Positions 32,678 through 39,773 of a stretch of DNA of 64,000 nucleotides are shown here, one piece after another (the first letter of the stretch is position 1; every line of letters begins with the position of its first letter). Below the pieces are notes generated by a model that ran no database searches, was not told the DNA's origin, and saw nothing but the letters and a program-made list of their open reading frames with translations. Source of the DNA: a bacterium (GTDB taxonomy: Bacteria; RBG-13-66-14); the NCBI GenBank assembly GCA_035528375.1, contig DATKYS010000031.1, positions 31,034-95,033 of the forward strand. Reading direction: 5' to 3'. The position numbers were made by a program, and so were the translations under genes.

Positions 32678-33616
32678 ATGCCCTTCTGGCTGAATATCCT
32701 CGTTGGCTTCGCCGCCCTGGTGGTGGGCGCTGACCTCCTGGTCCGGGGCTCGTCTAAAATCGCCGCCGGATTCGGTGTGCCGCCCGTGGTCATCGGGCTG
32801 ACACTGGTGGCCTACGGGACGTCGGCGCCGGAGTTCGCCGTCAGCACCGCGGCCTCCCTCAGGGGCGCGGGAGCCATCGCCCTGGGCAACGTCACCGGCT
32901 CCAACATCGCCAACATCGGGTTGATCCTGGGCCTGGCGTCCCTGGTGCGTCCCCTGGAGGTGGAAAGCACCCTCGTTAAACGTGAGGCGCCGCTGCTGAT
33001 TCTCCTGTCACTCGGCGTCCCCCTCCTCTTTCTCGGGGGAGTCCTGGAGCGGTGGGCGGGGATACTGCTCTTCGCCGGCGGGATCGGGTTCACCTGGTGG
33101 AGCCTGGCCTCCGCCCGCTCGGGCGCCGACCGACCGGTCCGGGAGAAACTCGTCGCGCGGGACTGGCTTTTGAACCTGCTTTTCGTGGGAGCCGGGTTGG
33201 CGGGTCTGTTTTTCGGTGGTCGGTGGCTGGTCTCCGGGGCGGTGGAGATGGCGGGGCGCCTGGGCGTCAGCGAGCGGGTGATAGGTCTGACCATCGTCGC
33301 CGTGGGGACCTCCCTGCCGGAGCTGGCCACCTCCATGGTGGCGGCGGTGAAGGGGGAGTCGGACATCGCCGTGGGCAACATCGTGGGCTCCAACATTTTC
33401 AACCTTCTGTTCGTGCTGGGCGGGGCGGCGACCCTGGCGCCCTTCGCCGCCGACGTCCGCTGGCCGGGCGTCTGGCCCGATTTTCTCGTCGCCCTGGTCT
33501 TCGCCGCGATTCTCTGGCCCTTCGCCCGATCGGGTCGCCGGCTGGAACGCTGGGAGGGCGGCGTGCTCATAGCGCTCTACGCCGCCTTTGTTGCCTTTAC
33601 CGTCCTGAACGGGTAG
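32678..33616 (+). CDS. Calcium/sodium antiporter (CaCA family), copy 1
   Basis: 312 residues and ~10 transmembrane helices. The two inverted alpha repeats are clear: GTSAPEFAVSTAASLRG with GNVTGSNIANIGLILG, and GTSLPELATSMVAAVKG with GNIVGSNIFNLLFVLG. These form the ion path of YrbG-type exchangers, which export Ca2+ in exchange for Na+ across the inner membrane. The frame is open far upstream through lon, but homology starts at MPFWLNILVGFAALVVGADL. A second copy follows 10 bases later. No strong Shine-Dalgarno is seen; GGGACGAGG lies 5-14 bases upstream. Confidence 0.92.
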   Translation: MPFWLNILVGFAALVVGADLLVRGSSKIAAGFGVPPVVIGLTLVAYGTSAPEFAVSTAASLRGAGAIALGNVTGSNIANIGLILGLASLVRPLEVESTLVKREAPLLILLSLGVPLLFLGGVLERWAGILLFAGGIGFTWWSLASARSGADRPVREKLVARDWLLNLLFVGAGLAGLFFGGRWLVSGAVEMAGRLGVSERVIGLTIVAVGTSLPELATSMVAAVKGESDIAVGNIVGSNIFNLLFVLGGAATLAPFAADVRWPGVWPDFLVALVFAAILWPFARSGRRLERWEGGVLIALYAAFVAFTVLNG

Positions 33617-33626
33617 AATCACCCGG

Positions 33627-34565
33627 ATGCCTTTCTGGTTGGAAATCCTCGTCGGTTTCGCCGCCCTCGTCGTCGGGGCCGATTTTTTGGTGCGGGGCGC
33701 GTCGAAAATCGCCAAGGGCTTCGGGGTGCCGCCCTTCGTCATCGGGCTGACCCTGGTGGCCTACGGAACCTCGGCGCCGGAGTTCGCCGTCAGCGCCACC
33801 GCCGCAATCCGGGGCGTGGGCGCCTTTTCCCTGGGCAACGCCTTCGGCTCCAACGTGGCCAACATCGGCCTCGTGCTCGGCCTCTCGGCGCTCATCCGGC
33901 CCATCGAGGTCGAGGGCACCGTGGTGAAGCGCGAGGCCCCGCTCCTCATCGGCGTCGCCCTCCTCTTCCCCCTCTTCTTTCTGGACGGCGTACTGGCCCG
34001 CTGGGAGGGTCTTTTGGCCGTAGCCGGCGGAATCGCCTTCACCGTCTGGAGCCTGAAAACGGCCCGGCGGCGCGAGAACGCCCCGGAAAAAATCAAGCTC
34101 GGTCCAGGCGTCTGGCTCCTTTCCATCGGTTTTTGCGGAGCCGGAATCGCCGGGCTCCTCTACGGCGCCGACTGGCTCATCTCCGGCTCGAAGGAGCTGG
34201 CGCGCATCCTGGGGATGAGCGAGCGGGTCATCGGCCTGACCGTCGTCGCCGTGGGGACTTCCCTGCCCGAGCTGGCCACCAGCGTGATGGCGATGATCCG
34301 GGGCCACTCGGACATCGCCGTGGGGAACGTCATCGGCTCCAACATCTTCAACCTGCTCTTCGCCCTGGGCGGGGCGGTGAGCCTGGCGCCGATTTCCCTG
34401 GCCGGGATGGGGTACGGCATCTGGGTGGACGCCGGCGTGGGGCTTCTACTGGCGCTCCTTCTACTGCCCTTCGCCCGGAGCGGGAAAATCATCGCGCGCT
34501 GGGAGGGGGCGGTTTTCCTCGCCGTCTACGCGGGGTTCGTGACCTACCTGGTGCTCGCCGGTTGA
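33627..34565 (+). CDS. Calcium/sodium antiporter (CaCA family), copy 2
   Basis: 312 residues, the same length as copy 1 and clearly its paralog (MPFWLEILVGFAALVVGADF versus MPFWLNILVGFAALVVGADL). Both alpha repeats are intact: GTSAPEFAVSATAAIRG, GNAFGSNVANIGLVLG, GTSLPELATSVMAMIRG and GNVIGSNIFNLLFALGG. The duplication is not recent, since the two differ throughout. They could act as a heteromeric or differently regulated pair. A TAGAAT seven bases before the ATG overlaps the copy 1 stop codon; it may be chance. Confidence 0.92.
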   Translation: MPFWLEILVGFAALVVGADFLVRGASKIAKGFGVPPFVIGLTLVAYGTSAPEFAVSATAAIRGVGAFSLGNAFGSNVANIGLVLGLSALIRPIEVEGTVVKREAPLLIGVALLFPLFFLDGVLARWEGLLAVAGGIAFTVWSLKTARRRENAPEKIKLGPGVWLLSIGFCGAGIAGLLYGADWLISGSKELARILGMSERVIGLTVVAVGTSLPELATSVMAMIRGHSDIAVGNVIGSNIFNLLFALGGAVSLAPISLAGMGYGIWVDAGVGLLLALLLLPFARSGKIIARWEGAVFLAVYAGFVTYLVLAG

Positions 34566-34590
34566 AATTTTACCCACTTTACGCTAGATT
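34562..34590 (+). promoter_or_regulatory. Promoter of the DG-repeat lipoprotein
   Basis: TTGAAA (34562-34567), a 17-base spacer and TAGATT (34585-34590). It overlaps the stop codon of the second antiporter. Confidence 0.5.
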
Positions 34591-34624
34591 CTATAAATAC
34601 CCTTTCAGCCATGGAGGTGGCACG

Positions 34625-35257
34625 ATGAGGTTGGTTTACAGGCTGATTTTGGTTTTGGCGCTCGTCCTCGGAGTGGGGCTCCTGGGTTGCACCAGCAACA
34701 CAGACGGGGACGGCGACGGCGACGGAGACGGTGACGGCGACGACCACGGCCTCGGCTGGGCCATGGACATCGCCGACCCGGTCCGCGACGCCGAGCTCGC
34801 TGGCGGTTCCCTGATTGGCATCGCCAACGGGGACATCACCGACACGGGGGAGAATGATGAGAACGGCGTCTGGGAGCTGTTCTACGGTATGTTGGACGTG
34901 AGCTCGGCGGAGGAGAACCTCGTCGTTCAAGTCTCTTACGACGGCTCGACGGTCTTTTACGACGATAACAACATGAGGGATCATGGCTACGACCCCGACG
35001 TTTGGGACTATTCCCTGGAGATCCCCGGATACCGAGACGCCGAGCCTTGGGTGACGGCCGCCCAGGACGCCCTCGACGACGCGGGCGGCGCGGAATGGGT
35101 GCACCGCATCCTGGAGGTCTTCACCAACGACTCCGGGGATTACCCGGGGACGGAGAACATGGCCTACTTCATGTACGCGGACGAGAATTACTACCCGGTG
35201 GCCTTCGTTTTTGTGGACGCCGACACCAACGAGGTTCTGGGGGTGCTCATCGTCTGA
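34625..35257 (+). CDS. Lipoprotein of unknown family with Asp-Gly repeat linker (paralog A)
   Basis: 210 residues. Signal peptide with lipobox LLGC (Cys ~22), then a linker of alternating Asp and Gly (residues ~27-39), then a globular domain of ~165 residues. Its blocks GLGWAMDIADPVRDAELAGG, DALDDAGGAEWVHRILEVF and FVFVDADTNEVLGVLIV match those of the lipoprotein at 35474-36055 in the same order. The last block is PepSY-like, but no family is claimed. GGAGGTG lies 6 bases before the ATG. It ends head-on against its paralog with a terminator between. Function unknown; located outside the cytoplasm. Confidence 0.82.
   Translation: MRLVYRLILVLALVLGVGLLGCTSNTDGDGDGDGDGDGDDHGLGWAMDIADPVRDAELAGGSLIGIANGDITDTGENDENGVWELFYGMLDVSSAEENLVVQVSYDGSTVFYDDNNMRDHGYDPDVWDYSLEIPGYRDAEPWVTAAQDALDDAGGAEWVHRILEVFTNDSGDYPGTENMAYFMYADENYYPVAFVFVDADTNEVLGVLIV
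34703..34744 (+). repeat. Hexanucleotide GACGGN tandem repeat (Asp-Gly linker)
   Basis: Six to seven units of GAC-GGN encode the Asp-Gly linker. The third base varies (G, C, A, T), so selection on the protein is more likely than recent slippage alone. A shorter version occurs in the lipoprotein at 59155. Confidence 0.75.
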
Positions 35258-35282
35258 TTATCGCGGCGATGTCCCGATCTCG

Positions 35283-35316
35283 TAAAAAAGGGACGGCCCG
35301 GGGGTCGCCCTTTTTT
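35283..35316. terminator. Bidirectional terminator between the paralogous lipoproteins
   Basis: AAAAAAGGGAC pairs with GTCGCCCTTTTTT across a GC-rich loop, with A and T runs on both sides. Confidence 0.75.
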
Positions 35317-35364
35317 ATATCGTCAAGGTACGTCAACGATGGCTGGGTGTTTGAATAAACTGCG

Positions 35365-35403
35365 GGCCGACCTAAACGGCGCGCCGTCGGTCGGCCCCTA
35401 CGA
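35365..35403 (+). repeat. REP-like inverted repeat
   Basis: GCGGGCCGACC...GGTCGGCCCC with a central GGCGCGCC palindrome. The same unit is present at 41210-41248 and 49098-49135. Confidence 0.65.
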
Positions 35404-35473
35404 GGGCGGCGCGATATTTAACGACCATTAGCGGTGAATATCCTCTTTCAACCGCCGCTTGCCCCCAACGCCT

Positions 35474-36055
35474 CTAGCGGAAATCCTCCACGTGGATTAT
35501 CTCGCTCGTCTCGGCGTCGAGGATGACCTTTGCCTTGTGCTCGTCAGGCTCCAGCCAGTAGTCCACCTGGACGATGAAGGCGTCGGGGGGCTCGTACTCG
35601 TAGTGCCCCTCGCGGACCTCGTAGGTGCGGTGGGTGAACTCTACGCCGCCGATATCCTCGAGGGCGCCGTCCGCCGCCTCGATCCACGCAGCCGCGTCGG
35701 AGAATTTCGGCAGGGGCGTTTCGAATTCGCACCCGTCCGTCGCGTGCTCCGTGTCACCGGAGAAGTACACGGTAACCCACAGGCCGTCGGCGTCGGCGAG
35801 GACGCCGGGCTCGGCGAAGAAGAAGTGGTAGAGGGACTCGTCCCCGACGATGAGCCCGTCGGAATCCACGAAGCCGGCGAAGACGTAGGTCTGCTCCCCG
35901 CCGGGCAGCTCCGCGTCCCGGACCTCCTCGGCCAGGAGCCGGGCCCAGCCCAGGCTCAGCTCGGGGTAATCCTCGGGTCCGTCGCCGTCGTTCACGCCGC
36001 ACCCCGGAAGGACGACCAGGGCGCCGATTACGGCAATCGCAAGGACTTTCTTCAT
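35474..36055 (-). CDS. Lipoprotein of unknown family (paralog B)
   Basis: 193 residues. Signal peptide with lipobox LPGC (Cys ~19), short acidic linker, then the same domain as the lipoprotein at 34625-35257: LGWARLLAEEVRDAELPGG, DGALEDIGGVEFTHRTYEV and KVILDAETSEIIHVEDF. AAGGAGG lies 4 bases before the ATG. It is transcribed towards its paralog, so the pair probably arose by inverted duplication or has been inverted since. Function unknown. Confidence 0.82.
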   Translation of the reverse strand: MKKVLAIAVIGALVVLPGCGVNDGDGPEDYPELSLGWARLLAEEVRDAELPGGEQTYVFAGFVDSDGLIVGDESLYHFFFAEPGVLADADGLWVTVYFSGDTEHATDGCEFETPLPKFSDAAAWIEAADGALEDIGGVEFTHRTYEVREGHYEYEPPDAFIVQVDYWLEPDEHKAKVILDAETSEIIHVEDFR

Positions 36056-36115
36056 TCCGCCTCCTTATCGTCCGTGGGCAACCTTACGCGACCCGGCGCC
36101 CCTTGTCAACGCCCC

Positions 36116-36144
36116 TTGCCCCGGGCGGGCCTTTGGGCTAAAAT
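36116..36144 (+). promoter_or_regulatory. Promoter of the DUF2207-like gene
   Basis: TTGCCC (36116-36121), a 17-base spacer and TAAAAT (36139-36144), 30 bases before the GTG start. Confidence 0.5.
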
Positions 36145-36174
36145 CACCTTTCCTACTCACGCGGGAGTTCCAAC

Positions 36175-37926
36175 GTGCGTCGCCCGTTCCTTTTCATCCT
36201 CGCCTTTCTCGCCGTACCGGCCGTTGCCCAGTACTCCTTCGAGCTGCCCCGGATGGAGGCCACGGTCGCCGTCAACCGCGACGGCACCTGCGACCTCTAC
36301 TACGCCGTCACCTTCGTCAACCTCTCCTGGGTGCAGCCCATAGACATCGTGGACATCGGGATGCCCCGGGACACCTATGACCTGGAGACGGCGGCGGCCT
36401 GGATAACACCGCCCGTCGCCTCCGATTCCATAAATTACCGGGACCCCGACGCCGTTAACGCCTACACCCAGTCCTGCACGACTCAGGGGACGCTCATCCC
36501 CCTCTCCGGCATCTACACGAGCGAGTACGTGGACCCCGGGGTGGAGGTACACCTGGACCCGTACATCTACGATGGCGAGCTGGCGACGCTCGTCTTCCAA
36601 ATAAGGCTATACCACCTCGTGTACCCCGATTCGGAAAAAGAGGACTACGCCTCGGTGGAGTTTGCCCCGACGTGGTACGGAGCCGACTTCGTCCAGGGCA
36701 CCGAGGACCTGACGCTGAAAATCGTCTTCCCGGCGGGGGTCACCCCCGAGGAGACGGTTTACCACCAGCGCGAGTTCGATTACACAGGCGTCCTGGGCGA
36801 GGGGGAGAGTCAGCAGCTCGTCTTCGTCTGGCACGACCCGGCGGCGCCGACCGGGTCGCAGCTCGAAAACGTGGGGGTCAGCTTCCCGCGCAAATACCTC
36901 GACGAGGACGCGGTGTACGAGACCAGCGCGCTCGAGGAATTCTTCAAGTGGCTGTGGGGATTCATCATCGGCATCTTCAGCACTCTGGGCTGGTGCCTGG
37001 TACCCATCGCCTTCTTCGTCCTCTCCGCTATATTCTCCTTTACCGGCCGTCGCCGTCGGCGGTTCAAGTACCTGCCCCCCACGGCCTCGGTGGAGGGGGT
37101 GGGTATCAAGCGCGGCCTGACCGCCGTCGAGGCGGGAATCGTGCTGGAGCTCAAGCTCGACCGCGTCCTGAACCTCATCATCTTCGGCCTGTTGAAGAAG
37201 GGGAGGCTGGAGGTCACCAGTCGCGATCCCCTGCGACTCAAGGCTCTCCCCGCGCCCCGGCCGCTGGGCGCCGACGCCGAGCCGGAGAAGCTCCGCCCCT
37301 ACGAGGTGGAATTCCTCGCCGGCATTGACGACATCGGCACCCTGAAGCAGGCCGAGGTCCGCAAGGTGTTCATAAACCTCATCAACGGCGTGAACAAAAA
37401 GATGAAGGGCTTCTCGCGGCGTGAGACCCGGGACTACTACCGCGCGATAATCGCCAAGGCCTGGCGGCAGGTGGAGGAGGCCGGCGACGATAATCTCAAG
37501 GTGGAGAACTGGGACCGGGACCTGGAGTGGGTGATGATGGACGATGATTTCGACGGGCGGACCCGCCGCGTCTTCGACGACGTGGTCATCGTGCACACCC
37601 CGTACTGGTGGGGTCGGTACGGGGGTTACTCGGGCGCGCCGTCCACGGGCGGGGCGGGCGGTGTACCGAGCGGCGCCCCGGATCGGCTCCCGACCCTCCC
37701 CGGTTCCCATTTCGCCAACGAGATGGCCAAGGGGGCGACCGGTTTCGCCGGGTCCATCATGGGCGACGTGGGCTCCTTCACCGGCAATATAACCTCGGTG
37801 ACCAACCCCGTTCCGGTGAGCACCTCGTCGGGGCACTGGTCCGGCGGCGGGGGCGGGGGTGGCGGATGCGCCTGCGCGTGCGCCTGCGCCGGGTGCGCCT
37901 GCGCCTGCGCCGGCGGGGGGCGGTAG
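36175..37926 (+). CDS. DUF2207-like membrane protein with Cys-Ala C-terminal tail
   Basis: 583 residues. Signal peptide (MRRPFLFILAFLAVPAVAQ), a ~250-residue extracytoplasmic beta-rich domain with NRDGTCDLYYAVTF, one helix pair near residues 260-285, then a cytoplasmic part with a winged-helix-like region (GLTAVEAGIVLELKLDRVLN) typical of DUF2207-type proteins. The end is striking: a glycine run, then a (Cys-Ala)n tract ending GCACACAGGGR, with about nine cysteines in the last 20 residues. The tail could bind metal or be lipid-modified; that is speculation. GTG start with GGGAG about 9 bases upstream. Confidence 0.78.
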   Translation: MRRPFLFILAFLAVPAVAQYSFELPRMEATVAVNRDGTCDLYYAVTFVNLSWVQPIDIVDIGMPRDTYDLETAAAWITPPVASDSINYRDPDAVNAYTQSCTTQGTLIPLSGIYTSEYVDPGVEVHLDPYIYDGELATLVFQIRLYHLVYPDSEKEDYASVEFAPTWYGADFVQGTEDLTLKIVFPAGVTPEETVYHQREFDYTGVLGEGESQQLVFVWHDPAAPTGSQLENVGVSFPRKYLDEDAVYETSALEEFFKWLWGFIIGIFSTLGWCLVPIAFFVLSAIFSFTGRRRRRFKYLPPTASVEGVGIKRGLTAVEAGIVLELKLDRVLNLIIFGLLKKGRLEVTSRDPLRLKALPAPRPLGADAEPEKLRPYEVEFLAGIDDIGTLKQAEVRKVFINLINGVNKKMKGFSRRETRDYYRAIIAKAWRQVEEAGDDNLKVENWDRDLEWVMMDDDFDGRTRRVFDDVVIVHTPYWWGRYGGYSGAPSTGGAGGVPSGAPDRLPTLPGSHFANEMAKGATGFAGSIMGDVGSFTGNITSVTNPVPVSTSSGHWSGGGGGGGGCACACACAGCACACAGGGR

Positions 37927-37985
37927 CGGGCGGATGACCGATCCCGACGGCGTTTTCGTTTGGCGAACGCAACGCCGCTTCAATC

Positions 37986-38339
37986 GTGCCGGTCTTCCGC
38001 GGGCCGGCCGTTTTATTAGAGGGACGCCTTTATCACCTACCGATACCGGCGGGATACCCCGTCCTCTACCTGGACGGACCGGGGCCGGTCCACGGCGAGC
38101 TTTTACGCTTCGCCGATCCGCGCGCGGCCCTGGGGGAGATGGACCGGCTCGAGGGCTGCCCCGGCCTCTTCGAACGCTCCGCGGTCGAGGTCGTCTGTGG
38201 TGGAGATACCGTTCCAGTCTGGATCTACCGCTTCCCCTCGGATCGCCCCATCCCGCCCGACGCCTTGCCGGTGACCGGCGGCGACTGGCGCTCGGCCGAT
38301 TTTCCCGACTCACCCGTCGTTGCGCGTCATCAGCAGTAA
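37986..38339 (+). CDS. Gamma-glutamylcyclotransferase-like protein, probable N-terminal frameshift
   Basis: 117 residues from a GTG. The readable part (GRLYHLPIPAGYPVLYLDGP, GELLRFADPRAALGEMDRLE) matches the AIG2/GGCT fold, but the expected opening (VFVYGTL-like) is missing. In the +2 frame just upstream, ATG at 37934 gives DGVFVWRTQRRFNRAGLPRAG, which resembles that opening. Joining the two frames by skipping one base near the TTTT run at ~38011 would restore a full protein. Either a sequencing error or a real frameshift is possible. If intact it would act on gamma-glutamyl compounds. Its end overlaps the opposing small membrane gene by 30 bases. Confidence 0.5.
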   Translation: MPVFRGPAVLLEGRLYHLPIPAGYPVLYLDGPGPVHGELLRFADPRAALGEMDRLEGCPGLFERSAVEVVCGGDTVPVWIYRFPSDRPIPPDALPVTGGDWRSADFPDSPVVARHQQ

Positions 38340-38597
38340 CGCGGCCAGGATGGCCAGGAGGCCGGCCCACCCCACGTAGACCGAGATGCCGTAGAGGGTG
38401 GGGCTGGTGAGATCGAAGAGGGGCAGGAGCTCCGAAAGGAACCAGGCCGCGCAGCCGGCGGCCAGGACCAGGAACGGCGGTTCCCGCCTCCTGGACCACA
38501 CCAGCGCCGCGGCCACGGCGATGAGGAAGGTGAGGATTTTCGGCAGGTACTGGATGAGCACGGGTCCTCCGGCGGCTGACACGTTGCTTGTCCCCAT
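38310..38597 (-). CDS. Small membrane protein (about 3 helices)
   Basis: 95 residues, mostly hydrophobic: helices near 14-33 (LPKILTFLIAVAAALVW), 40-57 (FLVLAAGCAAWFLSELLPL) and 68-88 (LYGISVYVGWAGLLAILAAL). No family recognised. On the minus strand, TATAAT (38601-38596) overlaps the ATG itself, so either the start is further in or the promoter lies elsewhere. It faces away from two other small membrane genes and shares a short divergent region with them. Confidence 0.55.
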   Translation of the reverse strand: MGTSNVSAAGGPVLIQYLPKILTFLIAVAAALVWSRRREPPFLVLAAGCAAWFLSELLPLFDLTSPTLYGISVYVGWAGLLAILAALLLMTRNDG

Positions 38598-38607
38598 TAT
38601 AGCAATT

Positions 38608-38616
38608 TGCTATACT
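38608..38616 (+). promoter_or_regulatory. Extended -10 promoter of the small membrane gene pair
   Basis: TGC-TATACT, about 69 bases before the ATG at 38685. Same form as at recF and 39434. Confidence 0.55.
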
Positions 38617-38684
38617 GCCCGCAGGGTACAGGTTTTATAAAAAACGACCTGGTGACCAAACTCACTACCGACGGGGAGGCGTAG

Positions 38685-38945
38685 ATGTTAATTATTAACT
38701 TGGCAGTCGTTCTACAGTGGGTGATAGCGATTCTTATCGGCGGGGCCGGTATCCTCGGCCTCATCGCCTGGCTCTCGACGGGTAAGCTCAACGTCGCCCT
38801 GTTAGGTATCGCGACGCTACTCTTGTCGGTTTATTTCATCCTGCCCATCTTCGGTGTCAACGTTGATATTCTCTACTACATCACCTTGATAGGTGCGCCG
38901 CTCCTCTACATCGTCGGCTTCATCCTGACGATGAAGGAAAAGTAG
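38685..38945 (+). CDS. Small membrane protein (3 helices)
   Basis: 86 residues with three hydrophobic segments (VVLQWVIAILIGGAGILGLI, VALLGIATLLLSVYFILPIF, YYITLIGAPLLYIVGFIL). The Shine-Dalgarno GGGGAGG and the extended -10 upstream support expression. No family recognised. Cotranscription with the next gene (11-base gap) is likely. Confidence 0.65.
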   Translation: MLIINLAVVLQWVIAILIGGAGILGLIAWLSTGKLNVALLGIATLLLSVYFILPIFGVNVDILYYITLIGAPLLYIVGFILTMKEK

Positions 38946-38956
38946 CCTCGGGTTCG

Positions 38957-39280
38957 ATGGTCTCCAGCGGATCGTTCAACTGGGTGCTGGTGGCGCTTTC
39001 CGCAGTCGCCGCGGCGGTGGGCATCGCCGCGTGGGTCCGCCACCGCGGCACGGTCCGCCTGTTCCTGGCCCTGACCGCCCTGCTGTTGACCGCCGTGTTC
39101 CTGGTTCCCACGCTCCTCTACGCCCCCTTCTCCGGGGAGCAGCGGGTTTTCGGCCCCGAGGCGGCGGCGGAGTTGGAGCGGGTCACCAGGACCGTGTACG
39201 AGATAGTGCCGGTTCTCCTGGTGCTCATCCTGGCGATGCTCCTCGTCGCGGTGGTGTTTCTCCTTCTGAAAAAGGAGTAA
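38957..39280 (+). CDS. Small membrane protein (3 helices)
   Basis: 107 residues: helices near 8-26 (NWVLVALSAVAAAVGIAAWV), 34-54 (LFLALTALLLTAVFLVPTLL) and 82-103 (VPVLLVLILAMLLVAVVFLL), with a soluble segment between the second and third. It follows the preceding small membrane gene at 11 bases and ends before a terminator. No family recognised. The two genes could encode a two-component membrane unit; this is inference from spacing only. Confidence 0.65.
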   Translation: MVSSGSFNWVLVALSAVAAAVGIAAWVRHRGTVRLFLALTALLLTAVFLVPTLLYAPFSGEQRVFGPEAAAELERVTRTVYEIVPVLLVLILAMLLVAVVFLLLKKE

Positions 39281-39298
39281 CACCCGGAAATATCGAAG

Positions 39299-39326
39299 AA
39301 AGGGCGGTTATTACCGCCCTTTTTTA
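39299..39326 (+). terminator. Rho-independent terminator
   Basis: AAAGGGCGGT and ACCGCCCTTT pair around TATT, followed by T-run, 19 bases after the small membrane gene. Confidence 0.85.
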
Positions 39327-39433
39327 TATTTCATCGTAATATTTGGCGCTACTTCAATGTGTTTTACCAGACGAGGGGTTGTATTGCACCGGTTTCTCGG
39401 TTTCCCACCCGGCTTGGAATCGGGCTCAAAGCC

Positions 39434-39442
39434 TGCTATACT
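39434..39442 (+). promoter_or_regulatory. Extended -10 promoter of the zinc-ribbon protein
   Basis: TGC-TATACT, 29 bases before the ATG at 39472. Confidence 0.55.
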
Positions 39443-39471
39443 GCCGTAATACGTTCGCCAAAGGAGCGCCC

Positions 39472-39735
39472 ATGAAACGCCTCATCCTCCTGGCCCTGCT
39501 CCTCGCCCTGGCCTTCGCCGCCGACGTTCTCAACGCCGCCGAGGAAATCTGGGAGTGCCCCAACTGCGGCGCGAACATCCCCGCGTCGGCGGACGACGTG
39601 GAGATTACCTGCCCCAACTGCGGGCACCACCTCCAGTGGTACATGTGCGACGCCTGCATGGGTGAGTTCGTGATTGACTCCGCCTGGACCACCGTCGAGT
39701 GCCCCTTCTGCGGGGCGGTACACGACCTGGATTAA
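39472..39735 (+). CDS. Secreted zinc-ribbon protein
   Basis: 87 residues. N-terminal signal peptide (MKRLILLALLLALAFAADVL), then three CxxC knuckles: CPNCG, CPNCGHH, CDAC, and a last CPFCG, giving a double zinc-ribbon (rubredoxin-like spacing). AAGGAG lies 6 bases before the ATG, and the -10 supports this start over an upstream in-frame extension. An exported zinc ribbon is uncommon. Function unknown, perhaps metal handling in the envelope. Confidence 0.75.
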   Translation: MKRLILLALLLALAFAADVLNAAEEIWECPNCGANIPASADDVEITCPNCGHHLQWYMCDACMGEFVIDSAWTTVECPFCGAVHDLD

Positions 39736-39773
39736 TGACGTTGCCAAATCAGCCGCGGGGGTGGCCGGAAAGG

